Assembly: GCF_014843845.1 (NCBI RefSeq)
Contig: NZ_JHQS01000062.1
Span: forward strand, 105,067 to 169,066
DNA length: 64,000 nucleotides
From: Mesorhizobium amorphae
Lineage (GTDB): Bacteria; Pseudomonadota; Alphaproteobacteria; Rhizobiales; Rhizobiaceae
Reading direction: 5' to 3'
Position 1 is the first letter of the stretch, and every line of letters begins with the position of its first letter. Both the position numbers and the translations under genes were made by a program. This document shows positions 1-8,323 of this stretch, in pieces. The notes beneath the pieces are model-generated. The model saw nothing but the letters and a program-made list of their open reading frames with translations, was not told where the DNA came from and searched no databases.

Positions 1-749
1 TCAGGGATTGCCAGGGCGAGATCCTGGCGGTGCGCGCGGTGAAGACGCCGGAGGAAGTGAAATGCCTGCAGGTGTCGATGGCCGGCGCCGAGGCTGCTGT
101 GTCAGCCGTGCGCGAGGCAATAAAACCCGGCGTGTCCGAAAACGATTTGTTCGCCATCATGTATCACGAGGTGATCCGGCAGGGCGGCGAGTTCATCGAG
201 ACCCGCCTGCTCACCTCGGGCCAGCGTACCAATCCGTGGTTCAACGAGGCGAGCGGCCGCAAGATCAGGCCGGGCGAGCTCTTGGCGCTCGATACCGACA
301 CGATCGGCTGCTACGGCTATTATTCGGACTTTTCGCGCACCTTCCGCTGCGGGCCGGGCAGGCCGACCGACTATCAGAAATCGCTCTACCGCATGGCGCA
401 TGACCAGGTTCAGCACAACATCTCGATCGTCAAGCCCGGCATGGCTTTTCGCGAGATCGCCGAAAAGGCGTGGAAGATCCCCGACCGCTTCGTCGACCAG
501 CGCTATACGTCGGTGATGCACGGTGTCGGCATGCATGGCGAGACGCCGTTCATCGCGCATGCCATGGACTACGAGACCTATGGCCGCGATGGCATCATCG
601 TGCCCGGCATGGTGGTCAGCGTCGAAAGCTATATCGGCGAGAAAGGCGGCCGCGAGGGCGTCAAGCTGGAGGACGAGATCCTGATCACCGAGACCGGCAC
701 CGAGCTTCTGTCGCGCTTCCCCTATGAGGACGAATTTCTTGACAAGTAG
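1..749 (+). CDS. M24-fold (creatinase/aminopeptidase-like) protein, DddP-like, 5' truncated
   Basis: The reading frame is open from base 3, so the gene begins before the window; about 248 C-terminal residues are present. The pita-bread M24 fold is shown by the metal ligands in order: Asp in LDTDTIG, Asp in YYSDFSRTF, His in HGVGMHGE, Glu in VVSVESY and Glu in VKLEDEI. The two aspartates of the pair are ten residues apart and preceded by Asp-Thr, a DTD pattern that I recall from the DMSP lyase DddP; prolidases usually have DxG and eleven residues. DMSP cleavage is therefore possible but unproven, and a peptidase-like hydrolase is the alternative. A cysteine hydrolase and an esterase follow on the same strand, 27 bp downstream and beyond, so this is probably the first part of a small catabolic operon. 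Confidence 0.75.
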   Translation, partial: RDCQGEILAVRAVKTPEEVKCLQVSMAGAEAAVSAVREAIKPGVSENDLFAIMYHEVIRQGGEFIETRLLTSGQRTNPWFNEASGRKIRPGELLALDTDTIGCYGYYSDFSRTFRCGPGRPTDYQKSLYRMAHDQVQHNISIVKPGMAFREIAEKAWKIPDRFVDQRYTSVMHGVGMHGETPFIAHAMDYETYGRDGIIVPGMVVSVESYIGEKGGREGVKLEDEILITETGTELLSRFPYEDEFLDK

Positions 750-776
750 CCCCGACGCACCGACAGCCACATTCGC

Positions 777-1454
777 ATGAAAACGCCTATTTCCATCCGG
801 CGCGGCACGGTGGCCGCAGTGTTCATCGATCTCCAGGAGGAGCATCGCCAGGACAAGCGCTATCTGGTCGAAGGCTTCGGCGACATCCTCGCCAACGTCC
901 AGCGTCTGCAGGAAGCAGCGCGGCGCAATTTCGTGCCGCTCTATCACTGGGCCTATATCGTCGACCTCGCCAAGGCACGGCCGTTCCATCCGGTCGATGC
1001 CGATGGCAAATCGGCCTTCTCCGACAAGGACGATCCGCTGACCGCGATCTGCCCGGAAGTGGCGCCGGCTTCCGGCGAGACGATGCTGGTCAAGACCGAG
1101 GCCAGCGCCTTCGGCAAGGGAAATTTCGCCGACCAGCTCAAGGCTGCCGGCATCGAATGGCTGGTGATCGCCGGCGTGTGGACCGAGGCCTGCATCGACG
1201 CCACCGTTCGGGATGCGGTGGCGCTCGGCTTTCGCGTGCTGCTGGTCAAGGACGCCTGCGGCAGCGCCAGTGCCGCGATGCACCAGACCGCCATCCTCAA
1301 CCTCGCCAACCGGCTCTATGGCGGCGCCGTCGCCAACACCGTGGATGCCTGCCGGCTGCTGTCGGGCGACACGGTCAGCGTCTGGCAGGTCGAGGGTTCG
1401 GTGCCGCTGCGCTTCACCTATGAGAACGCGGCCGGGCTTTACGACGACCTCTGA
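777..1454 (+). CDS. Isochorismatase-family cysteine hydrolase
   Basis: A 225-residue protein of the isochorismatase-like fold, which hydrolyses amides or vinyl ethers through a Cys nucleophile. The triad is visible: Asp18 in VFIDLQ, Lys106 in LVKTEAS and Cys139 in WTEACID. Length is usual for the family (180-230). The ATG at 777 lies 27 bp after the preceding stop and the next gene begins 17 bp after this one, so the three genes look like one transcript. Family members include nicotinamidase, N-carbamoylsarcosine amidase and ureidoacrylate amidohydrolase; nothing in the sequence allows a choice of substrate. Confidence 0.85.
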   Translation: MKTPISIRRGTVAAVFIDLQEEHRQDKRYLVEGFGDILANVQRLQEAARRNFVPLYHWAYIVDLAKARPFHPVDADGKSAFSDKDDPLTAICPEVAPASGETMLVKTEASAFGKGNFADQLKAAGIEWLVIAGVWTEACIDATVRDAVALGFRVLLVKDACGSASAAMHQTAILNLANRLYGGAVANTVDACRLLSGDTVSVWQVEGSVPLRFTYENAAGLYDDL

Positions 1455-1471
1455 CGCGAGGATCGGATGCG

Positions 1472-2521
1472 ATGGGCACGGTCCACCACATGACCAGGCG
1501 CGGGAAATATGCCCGTCGGCTCGATCCGGCTTTGTGGGTCTATATCGACCGGGTCAACGAATGGTATCCGCCCGAAATCGCCGAGTTGCCGATCGCCGAG
1601 CAAAGGGCGGTCTATGACGCGATGTGCCGGGCCTTCCACCCGGGCCATCCGCCGGGCCTATCAGCCAGTGACGGCTTGGTCGCCGCCGCCGCTCGCGACA
1701 TTCCTGTCCGGGGCTACCGGCTCGCCGGCAAGGCGCCGCAGGCGATCGTTGTCTACTATCATGGCGGCGGCTTCGTGCTGGGCGGGCTCGACAGCCATGA
1801 CGACATTTGCGCCGAGATCTGCGCAGCCACCGGCTTCGAGGTGCTGTCGGCAGACTACCGGCTGGCGCCGGAACATCTTCATCCTGCCGCTTTCGACGAT
1901 GCGCTGGCCGTGTTCGAATGGGTGGCCGCGACGAGCGCCCTGCCGATCGTGCTTTGCGGCGAGAGCGCCGGCGGCAATCTGGCCGCCGCCGTCGCGCATG
2001 CGACGCGCCGCCACCCGCGCCGCGCGGCCGGACAGGTGCTGATCTATCCCGGTCTCGGCGGCGACGAGGCCGGCCGCTCCTACATCGAGCACGCCGAGGC
2101 GCCGCTGCTCACGCTCGGCGATATCGATTTCTATCGCCGCATCCGCTCCGCACCCGGACAATCGCCCGACGATCCGACCTTTTCGCCGCTACGCGACAGC
2201 GATTTCTCAGGCCTGCCGCCGACATTCGTCATTACGGCGGAATGCGACCCGCTATCGTCGGACGGCGAGGCCTATCGCGACCGCATCGTTGCCGCCGGCG
2301 GCTCGGCCTGGTGGCAGGAGGAGCCGCGCCTCGTGCACAGTTTTTTGCGCGCCCGCAAGAACGTGCCGCGCGCCGGCGAGGCTTTCCTCGACATCCTCTC
2401 GGCCATCGCTTCCGTCACCATGCTGGGCGCCGGCGACGGAGATCTGATCTCCCCCCTTGTGGGGGAGATGGCCGGCAGGCCAGAGGGGGGCGCGAAGGAT
2501 CGCGAACCTTCGGGTTCTTGA
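1472..2521 (+). CDS. HSL-family (family IV) alpha/beta-hydrolase esterase
   Basis: A 349-residue carboxylesterase of the hormone-sensitive-lipase group. Oxyanion-hole motif HGGGF begins at residue 97, the nucleophile elbow GESAGG places Ser165, and the acid and base are Asp259 (AECDPL) and His289 (LVHSF). An alternative ATG six codons in (1490) is possible. The last thirty or so residues (after LSAIASV) are not esterase-like: they are translated from the intergenic repeat at 2446-2493, so the gene has lost its original stop or been extended by repeat insertion. It probably belongs with the two upstream genes in one catabolic unit. Confidence 0.85.
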   Translation: MGTVHHMTRRGKYARRLDPALWVYIDRVNEWYPPEIAELPIAEQRAVYDAMCRAFHPGHPPGLSASDGLVAAAARDIPVRGYRLAGKAPQAIVVYYHGGGFVLGGLDSHDDICAEICAATGFEVLSADYRLAPEHLHPAAFDDALAVFEWVAATSALPIVLCGESAGGNLAAAVAHATRRHPRRAAGQVLIYPGLGGDEAGRSYIEHAEAPLLTLGDIDFYRRIRSAPGQSPDDPTFSPLRDSDFSGLPPTFVITAECDPLSSDGEAYRDRIVAAGGSAWWQEEPRLVHSFLRARKNVPRAGEAFLDILSAIASVTMLGAGDGDLISPLVGEMAGRPEGGAKDREPSGS

Positions 2522-2621
2522 TCACCCGCCCCCCCTGAGAACGCAGCTATTGCTAACTGAACCGTAAGGCGGGACAGCGCCCCCTCTGTCCTGCCGGACA
2601 TCTCCCCACGAGGGGGGAGAT
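2446..2621. repeat. Pair of inverted intergenic palindromic repeats (CTCCCCCCTTGTGGGGGAG type)
   Basis: Two copies of a roughly 46-bp element face each other: 2446-2493 and, in reverse complement, 2577-2621. Each carries a self-complementary CTCCCC...GGGGGAG core followed by a GCCGGCAGG-like segment and a G-run. The copies differ at several bases. The left copy is inside the 3' end of the esterase frame. Together they could form a long hairpin between the esterase and the binding-protein gene. The rest of the 2522-2788 gap shows no gene. Confidence 0.85.
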
Positions 2622-2788
2622 TGGCTGTACCCATGCCCTGCGGAACAGCGCACAAGAACTGCGGAAAAGCGAACATTTCCCTGCGTAAGCCCGCCCTATC
2701 ATCGGCGCAGGCCAAAGGGCGCTCCGGCGAAACGCATCCGCCCCCCGCACCGCGATCGGCCGGGGCGCCCAACAGGGAGGGATCGACG

Positions 2789-4429
2789 ATGAAATTCATG
2801 CTGACCGACAGGAAACTTCACCCGCGCGCAAAGCCGATCGCCGACGATTTCAGAAAGGGCGGCATGAACCGGCGCGAGTACCTCGCCCTGATGGCCGGGT
2901 TCGGCGTCAGCGCCGCCGGGGCGCTGGCGCTGGGCGGCCTCAGCACCTCGCCCGCCCGCGCCGAAGAACCGAAGCGTGGCGGCACCTTGCGCGTCGCCAT
3001 GAACGTCAAGGGTTTCAAGGATCCGCGCACCTTCGACGGCGTCGAAATGTCGAATGTCGCGCGCCACTGCAACGAATATCTGGTGCGCTGGAACACCGAC
3101 TTCAGCTTCGAGCCGTGGCTGCTCGAAAGCTGGGAGACCAGCGACGACGCCAAGACGCTGACGCTTCATGTGCGCAAGGGCATCACCTGGTCGAACGGCG
3201 ACACGTTCAACGCCGACGACGTCGTCCACAATCTGACGCGTTGGTGCGACGCTTCCATCGCCGGCAATTCGGTCGCCGCGCGCATGGGCGCGCTGGTCAA
3301 CGCCGACACCAAGAAGCCGGTCGACGGCGGCATCGAGAAAGTCGACGACTTCACCGTGAAACTCAATTTGCCAAAGCCCGACATCTCGTTGATCGCCGGC
3401 ATGGCCGACTATCCGGCGCTGATCATGCATCGCTCCTATGAGGGCGACGGCGACCCGATGAAGGCGCTGGCGATCACCACCGGTCCTTGCGAGCTGGTGA
3501 AATGGGATGCCGAGACCAGTGCGGAGGTGCGGCGCAAGGACAAGCCGTGGTGGAAGGGCGAGTTCCATCTCGACGGCATCACATGGGTCGATTACGGCTC
3601 CGATCCCAACGCCATGCTGTCGGCCTTCGAATCCGGCGAGATCGACACCGACCACGAGACCGCTTCCGATGCCGTGTCGCAGACCGAAGACATGGGGCTC
3701 GAGAATTCCGAGATCGCCACCGGCTCGACCATCGTGGCGCGCTTCAATGTCGGCAATGCACCCTATGACGACGTCAAGGTGCGCCGCGCCGCCCAGCTTG
3801 CCGTCGACAATTCGGCCGTGCTGAAGCTCGGTATCGACGGCCGCGGCAAACCCGCCGACAACCACCATGTCGGCCCGATGCACCCCGAATATGCCGATAT
3901 CGGCCCCGCCAAGCGTGATGTGGATGAGGCGAAGAAGCTGCTCACTGAGGCCGGCAAAGTCGACCATGAGTACGAGCTCATCTCCGTCGATGTCGAATGG
4001 CAAAAGAGCACCGGCGATGCGATCGCCGCGCAGATGCGCGAGGCAGGCTTGAAGATCAAGCGCACCGTGCTGCCGGCCGCAACCTTCTGGAACGACTGGA
4101 GCAAATACCCCTTCTCCTGTACCGAGTGGCTGGGACGGCCGCTCGGCGTCCAGGTGCTGGCGCTCGCCTACAAATCGGGCGCCGCCTGGAACGAAAGTGC
4201 CTATGCCAACAAGGAGTTCGACGAACTGCTCGACAAGGCGCTGGCAATGCCCGACGCCAAGGCGCGCAAGGAGATCATGGCCAAGATCGAGCAGAATTTG
4301 CGTGACTCCGGCATCATCGTCCAGCCCTACTGGCGCTCGGTCTATCGCACCTACCGCAAGGGCGTGCATGGCTGCGAACAGCACCAGTCGCTGGAACAGC
4401 ATTTCGAGAAGGTCTGGCTGGAGAGCTGA
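2789..4429 (+). CDS. Peptide/nickel-type (family 5) ABC transporter substrate-binding protein, Tat-exported
   Basis: A 546-residue periplasmic binding protein of the SBP_bac_5 family (dipeptide, oligopeptide, opine or nickel ligands). The start at 2789 is chosen for the GGGAGG Shine-Dalgarno nine bases upstream; an open frame continues to 2621 but is not needed. Residues about 27-55 form a twin-arginine signal (NRREYLALM, hydrophobic stretch, cleavage near ARA-EE), implying export in the folded state. The core TFDGVE...SYEGDGDP...VRRAAQLAVD is typical for the family. No permease or ATPase gene adjoins: the next gene is a convergent lacI. It may therefore serve a transporter encoded elsewhere. 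Confidence 0.9.
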   Translation: MKFMLTDRKLHPRAKPIADDFRKGGMNRREYLALMAGFGVSAAGALALGGLSTSPARAEEPKRGGTLRVAMNVKGFKDPRTFDGVEMSNVARHCNEYLVRWNTDFSFEPWLLESWETSDDAKTLTLHVRKGITWSNGDTFNADDVVHNLTRWCDASIAGNSVAARMGALVNADTKKPVDGGIEKVDDFTVKLNLPKPDISLIAGMADYPALIMHRSYEGDGDPMKALAITTGPCELVKWDAETSAEVRRKDKPWWKGEFHLDGITWVDYGSDPNAMLSAFESGEIDTDHETASDAVSQTEDMGLENSEIATGSTIVARFNVGNAPYDDVKVRRAAQLAVDNSAVLKLGIDGRGKPADNHHVGPMHPEYADIGPAKRDVDEAKKLLTEAGKVDHEYELISVDVEWQKSTGDAIAAQMREAGLKIKRTVLPAATFWNDWSKYPFSCTEWLGRPLGVQVLALAYKSGAAWNESAYANKEFDELLDKALAMPDAKARKEIMAKIEQNLRDSGIIVQPYWRSVYRTYRKGVHGCEQHQSLEQHFEKVWLES

Positions 4430-4474
4430 CCTGTTTGACCGGGCTTCCGACGCGGCCACTTTGTTGTGGGCGCG

Positions 4475-5563
4475 TCAGGCGGTGGCCTGCCTGGCGACAT
4501 CCGGAGCTTGCGCGACCGACATACGCTCGATGATGGTCGTCGGCAGGATGATCCTTTCGGGCGGCCGGTCATCGCCTTTCAGGCGGCGTATCAATAGCTC
4601 TGCCACGGATTTTCCCAGCGCGTAGACCGGCTGGTCGATGACGGTGATGGGCGGCGTGGTCACGCTCGTCCAGTCGGCATCGTGGAAGGTGATCAGCGAC
4701 ATGTCCTGCGGAATGCGCAGGCCGCATTCCCGGATCGCCTTGAACAATTCGAGTGCCACGACGCTATCCGATGCGAGGATCGCCGTCGGCCGGTCTGGGC
4801 TCTTCAGCAATCCATGCATCACGGCCCGCGACGTCTCGGATCGCCCGGAGCCAAAATGGATGTTGCGTTCGGCTCGCTCTATGCCGGATTCCCGGCAGGC
4901 ATCGAGAAATCCTAGAATGCGCTCACGCACGGTGGACGTGTTGATCCTCGACTCGCTGCCGCGAAAGTCCCCGGACAAGACTGCGGCGGTCATATAGGCG
5001 ATCCTGGTGTGCCCTGCCCGCGTCAGGATGCGGGTGGCGCGCAAGGCCGCATCCCGATCATCGACGGTCACGGTATCGACATCGAGATCCGGCAGCGCCC
5101 GGTCGAGCAGCGCCAAGGGACAGGCGGAGCGCGCAATCTCCACGAGATGGGCGATTTCTCCGGATTGGGCCGGCGTTACGATCAGCCCGTCAACCTGCTT
5201 TGCCATGAGAACGCGTATCGCATTCTTCTCGGCTTCGACCTGTTCGCCCGAATTGGCCAGGATGACGTTGATGCCCGACAGGCGCGCCACGTCGCTGATG
5301 CCGCGCACCGCCAGCGAGAAGAACGGGTTCTCGATGTCGCCGACGACCACGCCGATGCTGCCTGAGCGTCCCGTCGTCATGCTGCGCGCCAATTCGTTTG
5401 GACGATAGTCGAGCGCCTTCGCCGCTTCGAGTACAGCGGCGCGCACCGTCTTGCTCACCCGGCCATAGCCGCCCAGCACGCGCGCTGCCGTCGCTTTCGA
5501 GACCTTCGCCTGGCGGGCGACATCGCTGACGGTGATGGAGGGAGCCTTGGGCGGACGTTTCAT
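4475..5563 (-). CDS. LacI-family transcriptional regulator
   Basis: A 362-residue repressor: N-terminal helix-turn-helix (ITVSDVARQAKVSKATAARVL) with hinge helix (YRPNELARSM), then a periplasmic-binding-protein-like sensor domain. Most LacI members sense sugars, though other ligands occur. It is divergent from the binding protein at 5775, and the 211-bp space between holds two copies of a LacI-type palindrome (GAGACCGGTCTC). It is therefore the probable local regulator of that transporter and possibly of itself. Confidence 0.92.
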   Translation of the reverse strand: MKRPPKAPSITVSDVARQAKVSKATAARVLGGYGRVSKTVRAAVLEAAKALDYRPNELARSMTTGRSGSIGVVVGDIENPFFSLAVRGISDVARLSGINVILANSGEQVEAEKNAIRVLMAKQVDGLIVTPAQSGEIAHLVEIARSACPLALLDRALPDLDVDTVTVDDRDAALRATRILTRAGHTRIAYMTAAVLSGDFRGSESRINTSTVRERILGFLDACRESGIERAERNIHFGSGRSETSRAVMHGLLKSPDRPTAILASDSVVALELFKAIRECGLRIPQDMSLITFHDADWTSVTTPPITVIDQPVYALGKSVAELLIRRLKGDDRPPERIILPTTIIERMSVAQAPDVARQATA

Positions 5564-5589
5564 TGTGGAAAAAATCGCTTCCGAATTCG

Positions 5590-5618
5590 TTGACGGATGG
5601 TCATTCCCATGACTACAA
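5590..5618 (+). promoter_or_regulatory. Candidate sigma-70-type promoter for the 5775 transporter operon
   Basis: TTGACG (5590-5595) and CTACAA (5613-5618) are separated by 17 bp. The predicted start point near 5625 falls at the edge of the first operator, as expected for repression by LacI. On the other strand a TTGACA (5620-5625) could serve lacI, but no good -10 follows it. Confidence 0.4.
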
Positions 5619-5625
5619 ATGTCAA

Positions 5626-5637
5626 GAGACCGGTCTC
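5626..5637. promoter_or_regulatory. LacI-family operator O1 (GAGACCGGTCTC)
   Basis: A perfect 12-bp palindrome with the central CG step typical of LacI-family operators. It lies between the divergent lacI and binding-protein genes, 63 bp from the lacI start. Confidence 0.75.
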
Positions 5638-5647
5638 ATTTACATTT

Positions 5648-5659
5648 GAGACCGGTCTC
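5648..5659. promoter_or_regulatory. LacI-family operator O2 (GAGACCGGTCTC)
   Basis: A second identical palindrome, 22 bp centre to centre from O1 (two helical turns, same face). Its flanks extend symmetry to 14 bp (T...A). The pairing suggests cooperative binding of two dimers. Confidence 0.75.
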
Positions 5660-5774
5660 ACAGGAAAAAGAGCGCCTGGAGGCGTCACATCGCAAGCCGT
5701 ATTGAAAATTGGCGCGTGTCCGCCGTGAAAGCTTCAGCGCCCCCGCGGACCGATCTTCAGAGTGGAGAACAACC

Positions 5775-6611
5775 ATGAGCATCAGAGGTCTTTTCACATC
5801 GAGCCCGCGGCAGCGCATCGGCTCCATGATCTTCGCCGTCACGCTGGCCGCCCTGTCCCTGCCCAAGGCGTGGGCCGCCGACAATCCGTATAATCTGATC
5901 GATGCCAAGACCATCAGCGTCGGCACGATGGGCGATGCAAAGCCCTATGCCTTCACGACCGCCGACGGCAAATTCACCGGCTTCGACCTCGAATTCTTCC
6001 TGAAGGTGGTGGGGCGGATGGGATTCAAGGCGGATCAGGTGACCTTCACCGGCCAGGAATTCTCCGCGCTCATGCCCTCGGTCGCCAATGAACGTTTCGA
6101 TGTCGCGGTCGCCGCCATCGGAACCACCGCCGAGCGGAAGAAGAACGTCGATTTCTCCGACGGCTACCTGGCCGGATATCTTTCGGTGCTGACGTCGGAC
6201 GCCAGCATCACCAGTGCCGAAGGCCTCGACGGCAAACGCCTCGGCGTCGTCCAGGGCACGCTGCAGGAGATCTATGCCGCGAAGAACTTCAAGGACACGG
6301 ACCTGGTGAAATTCCCGGACAACAACTCCGCCATCGCCGCACTCAACAATGGCACGGTCGATGCGCACTTCCTCGACTATGAGGCGGCGAAACAATATGG
6401 CGAGCGCTATCCGGCGTTGAAGGTCGCGATCAACATCCCCTCCTTCGATGCACCGGCCGGCTTTGTTGTCCGCAAGGGCAACGACGCCTTCCGTGAAGCG
6501 CTCAACAAGGGCATTCACGAAGCGATGCAGGACGGCACCTGGAGGGATCTCTACCAGAAATGGTTCCCCGGATCGCCGATGCCGGAGCAATATCTTCCCA
6601 AGAAGAACTGA
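5775..6611 (+). CDS. Family 3 (polar amino acid type) ABC transporter substrate-binding protein
   Basis: A 278-residue periplasmic protein of the SBP_bac_3 family. The start at 5775 follows a GTGGAG site; the longer frame from 5709 would add residues in front of the signal peptide. The signal peptide ends near PKAWA-ADNPY. Family features follow: GTMGDAKPYAFTTADGKFTGFDLEFF at the ligand lip (residues about 51-76), ERFDVAVAAIGTTAERKKNVDFS and LGVVQGTLQE. Ligands are usually amino acids, amines or opines. It heads the LacI-controlled operon with a fused permease-ATPase and a DAO-type oxidase, so the ligand may be an amino acid or secondary amine oxidised by that enzyme. Confidence 0.9.
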   Translation: MSIRGLFTSSPRQRIGSMIFAVTLAALSLPKAWAADNPYNLIDAKTISVGTMGDAKPYAFTTADGKFTGFDLEFFLKVVGRMGFKADQVTFTGQEFSALMPSVANERFDVAVAAIGTTAERKKNVDFSDGYLAGYLSVLTSDASITSAEGLDGKRLGVVQGTLQEIYAAKNFKDTDLVKFPDNNSAIAALNNGTVDAHFLDYEAAKQYGERYPALKVAINIPSFDAPAGFVVRKGNDAFREALNKGIHEAMQDGTWRDLYQKWFPGSPMPEQYLPKKN

Positions 6612-6617
6612 GCCGCG

Positions 6618-6649
6618 TGAGGCCGCCGGCGCGAATGCCGGCGGCCTCA
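6618..6649 (+). other. Strong stem-loop between binding-protein and permease genes
   Basis: A perfect 13-bp inverted repeat (TGAGGCCGCCGGC / GCCGGCGGCCTCA) with a 6-base loop, six bases after the binding-protein stop and not followed by a T-run. Such hairpins are known to protect the 3' end of the binding-protein message and raise it above the permease message; that role is inferred here. Confidence 0.7.
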
Positions 6650-6708
6650 AATAGACATGAGCGATCACACGACCGGTGGCTTTGCCGCCGCGCAAGGCAG
6701 GTTGGCAG

Positions 6709-8238
6709 ATGAACTGGCTCGAGAACCTTCAGCGCAGCTTTTTCGACTGGGACGCGATGGCGTCGGTGCTGCCAGCGCTGCTTGCGGTCGGGCTGAAAAA
6801 CACCCTGATCCTCGCGGCGGCTTCCACCGTGCTCGGCATCCTGCTGGGCATGGTCCTTGCTGTGATGGGCATTTCGCGCTCCGCCTGGCTGCGCATCCCG
6901 GCGCGCGTCTACACCGACATCTTTCGCGGGCTGCCCGCCATCCTCACCATCCTGCTGATCGGGCAGGGATTCGCGCGCATCGGCCGGGACATCTTTGGCC
7001 CCTCCCCCTACCCGCTCGGCATCCTCGCGCTCAGCCTGATTGCCGGCGCCTATATTGGCGAGATCTTCCGCTCTGGCATACAGAGCGTCGAAACCGGCCA
7101 GATGGAAGCGTGCCGCGCGCTCAGCATGAGCTACGGCCAGGGCATGCGGCTGATCGTGATCCCACAGGGCGTGCGCCGCGTGCTCCCCGCTTTGGTCAAC
7201 CAGTTCATCGGCAACGTCAAGGATTCCAGCCTCGTCTACTTTCTCGGCCTGCTTGCCTCCGAACGCGAGATTTTCCGCATCGGCCAGGACCAGGCAGTGG
7301 TCACCGGGAACCTCTCGCCTCTGCTTCTGGCCGGCCTGTTTTATCTTATCATCACCGTGCCGCTGACCCATGTGGTCAACACCATCGACAATCGCCTGCG
7401 GCTCGGCAAGCAGAAGCCCGGCGGCGGCGTCAGCGGCCTAGTCGAGGTCGGCGAGTTGGAGAACACGGCAGGCAAAGCCTCGGCGACGACCGGCGCCACG
7501 CCTTCGGCCGTCAAGGCCGGCAGCCTGGAGGTTCACGATCTCGACATGGCCTATGGCGAGCTTCAGGTGCTCAAGCAGATCCGGCTCAAGGTCGAGCCGG
7601 GGACGGTCACCTGCGTCATCGGTCCGTCGGGCTCCGGAAAATCGACGCTGCTGCGCTGCCTCAACCGGCTGGTCGAGCCGAAGGCGGGCGACGTGCTGCT
7701 CGACGGTGAAAGCATCCTGGCGATGAGACCGGAGACGCTGCGCCGGCGCGTCGGCATGGTTTTTCAGCATTTCAATCTGTTCCCGAACCATACGGCACTC
7801 GAGAACGTCATGCTCGCCCTGACCAAGATCAAGGGCATGGCGACAGACCAGGCCAGGCGCCAGGCGGAAGCGCGCCTTGCCGAAGTGGGCCTCGCGGCGC
7901 GAAAGGACTACCGGCCGAGCCGCCTGTCAGGCGGTCAGCAGCAGCGCGTGGCGATCGCCCGCGCGCTGGCAATGGATCCCGAAGTCATCCTCTTCGACGA
8001 GGTGACGAGCGCGCTCGACCCCGAACTCGTCAAGGGCGTTCTCAACCTGATGGCCGATCTCGGCCGCCGCGGCATGACGATGATCGTCGTCACCCATGAG
8101 ATGGGCTTTGCCCGCAAGGTGGCGGACCAGGTCGCCTTCATGGACGAAGGCCGCATCGTCGAGGTCGGCCCACCGGCGGAGCTATTCGACAGGCCGAAGA
8201 GCCCGCGGCTCAGGCAGTTCCTCGCCGAGGTCCTATGA
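6709..8238 (+). CDS. Fused amino-acid ABC transporter permease / ATP-binding protein
   Basis: A 509-residue natural fusion. Residues about 1-230 are a HisM/GlnP-type inner-membrane permease with the coupling motif region YIGEIFRSGIQSVETGQMEACRAL. Residues about 265-509 are the nucleotide-binding domain: Walker A GPSGSGKST (305-313), signature LSGGQQQR (from 406), Walker B VILFDE (from 426) and H-loop His463. The ATG at 6709 fits the permease N-terminus better than the in-frame GTG at 6676. With one fused chain the transporter is presumably a homodimer. It follows the binding protein by 97 bp holding a stem-loop, and precedes the oxidase by 85 bp. Confidence 0.92.
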   Translation: MNWLENLQRSFFDWDAMASVLPALLAVGLKNTLILAAASTVLGILLGMVLAVMGISRSAWLRIPARVYTDIFRGLPAILTILLIGQGFARIGRDIFGPSPYPLGILALSLIAGAYIGEIFRSGIQSVETGQMEACRALSMSYGQGMRLIVIPQGVRRVLPALVNQFIGNVKDSSLVYFLGLLASEREIFRIGQDQAVVTGNLSPLLLAGLFYLIITVPLTHVVNTIDNRLRLGKQKPGGGVSGLVEVGELENTAGKASATTGATPSAVKAGSLEVHDLDMAYGELQVLKQIRLKVEPGTVTCVIGPSGSGKSTLLRCLNRLVEPKAGDVLLDGESILAMRPETLRRRVGMVFQHFNLFPNHTALENVMLALTKIKGMATDQARRQAEARLAEVGLAARKDYRPSRLSGGQQQRVAIARALAMDPEVILFDEVTSALDPELVKGVLNLMADLGRRGMTMIVVTHEMGFARKVADQVAFMDEGRIVEVGPPAELFDRPKSPRLRQFLAEVL

Positions 8239-8323
8239 ACGATGCCGCCGCGCACGGGCCGGCCGGGCCAAGCGCAGGGCATGACCCCGAAATCCAATCG
8301 TCCGACCATCGAAAGCTCCATTC

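Noticed and set aside
2699..4459. A 586-residue minus-strand frame opposite the peptide-binding protein
   Set aside because: Antisense shadow; no start with a ribosome site and no recognisable motif.
6657..7709. A 350-residue frame in a different phase over the permease
   Set aside because: Frame-shifted shadow of the permease-ATPase; Arg/Pro-rich, no motif.
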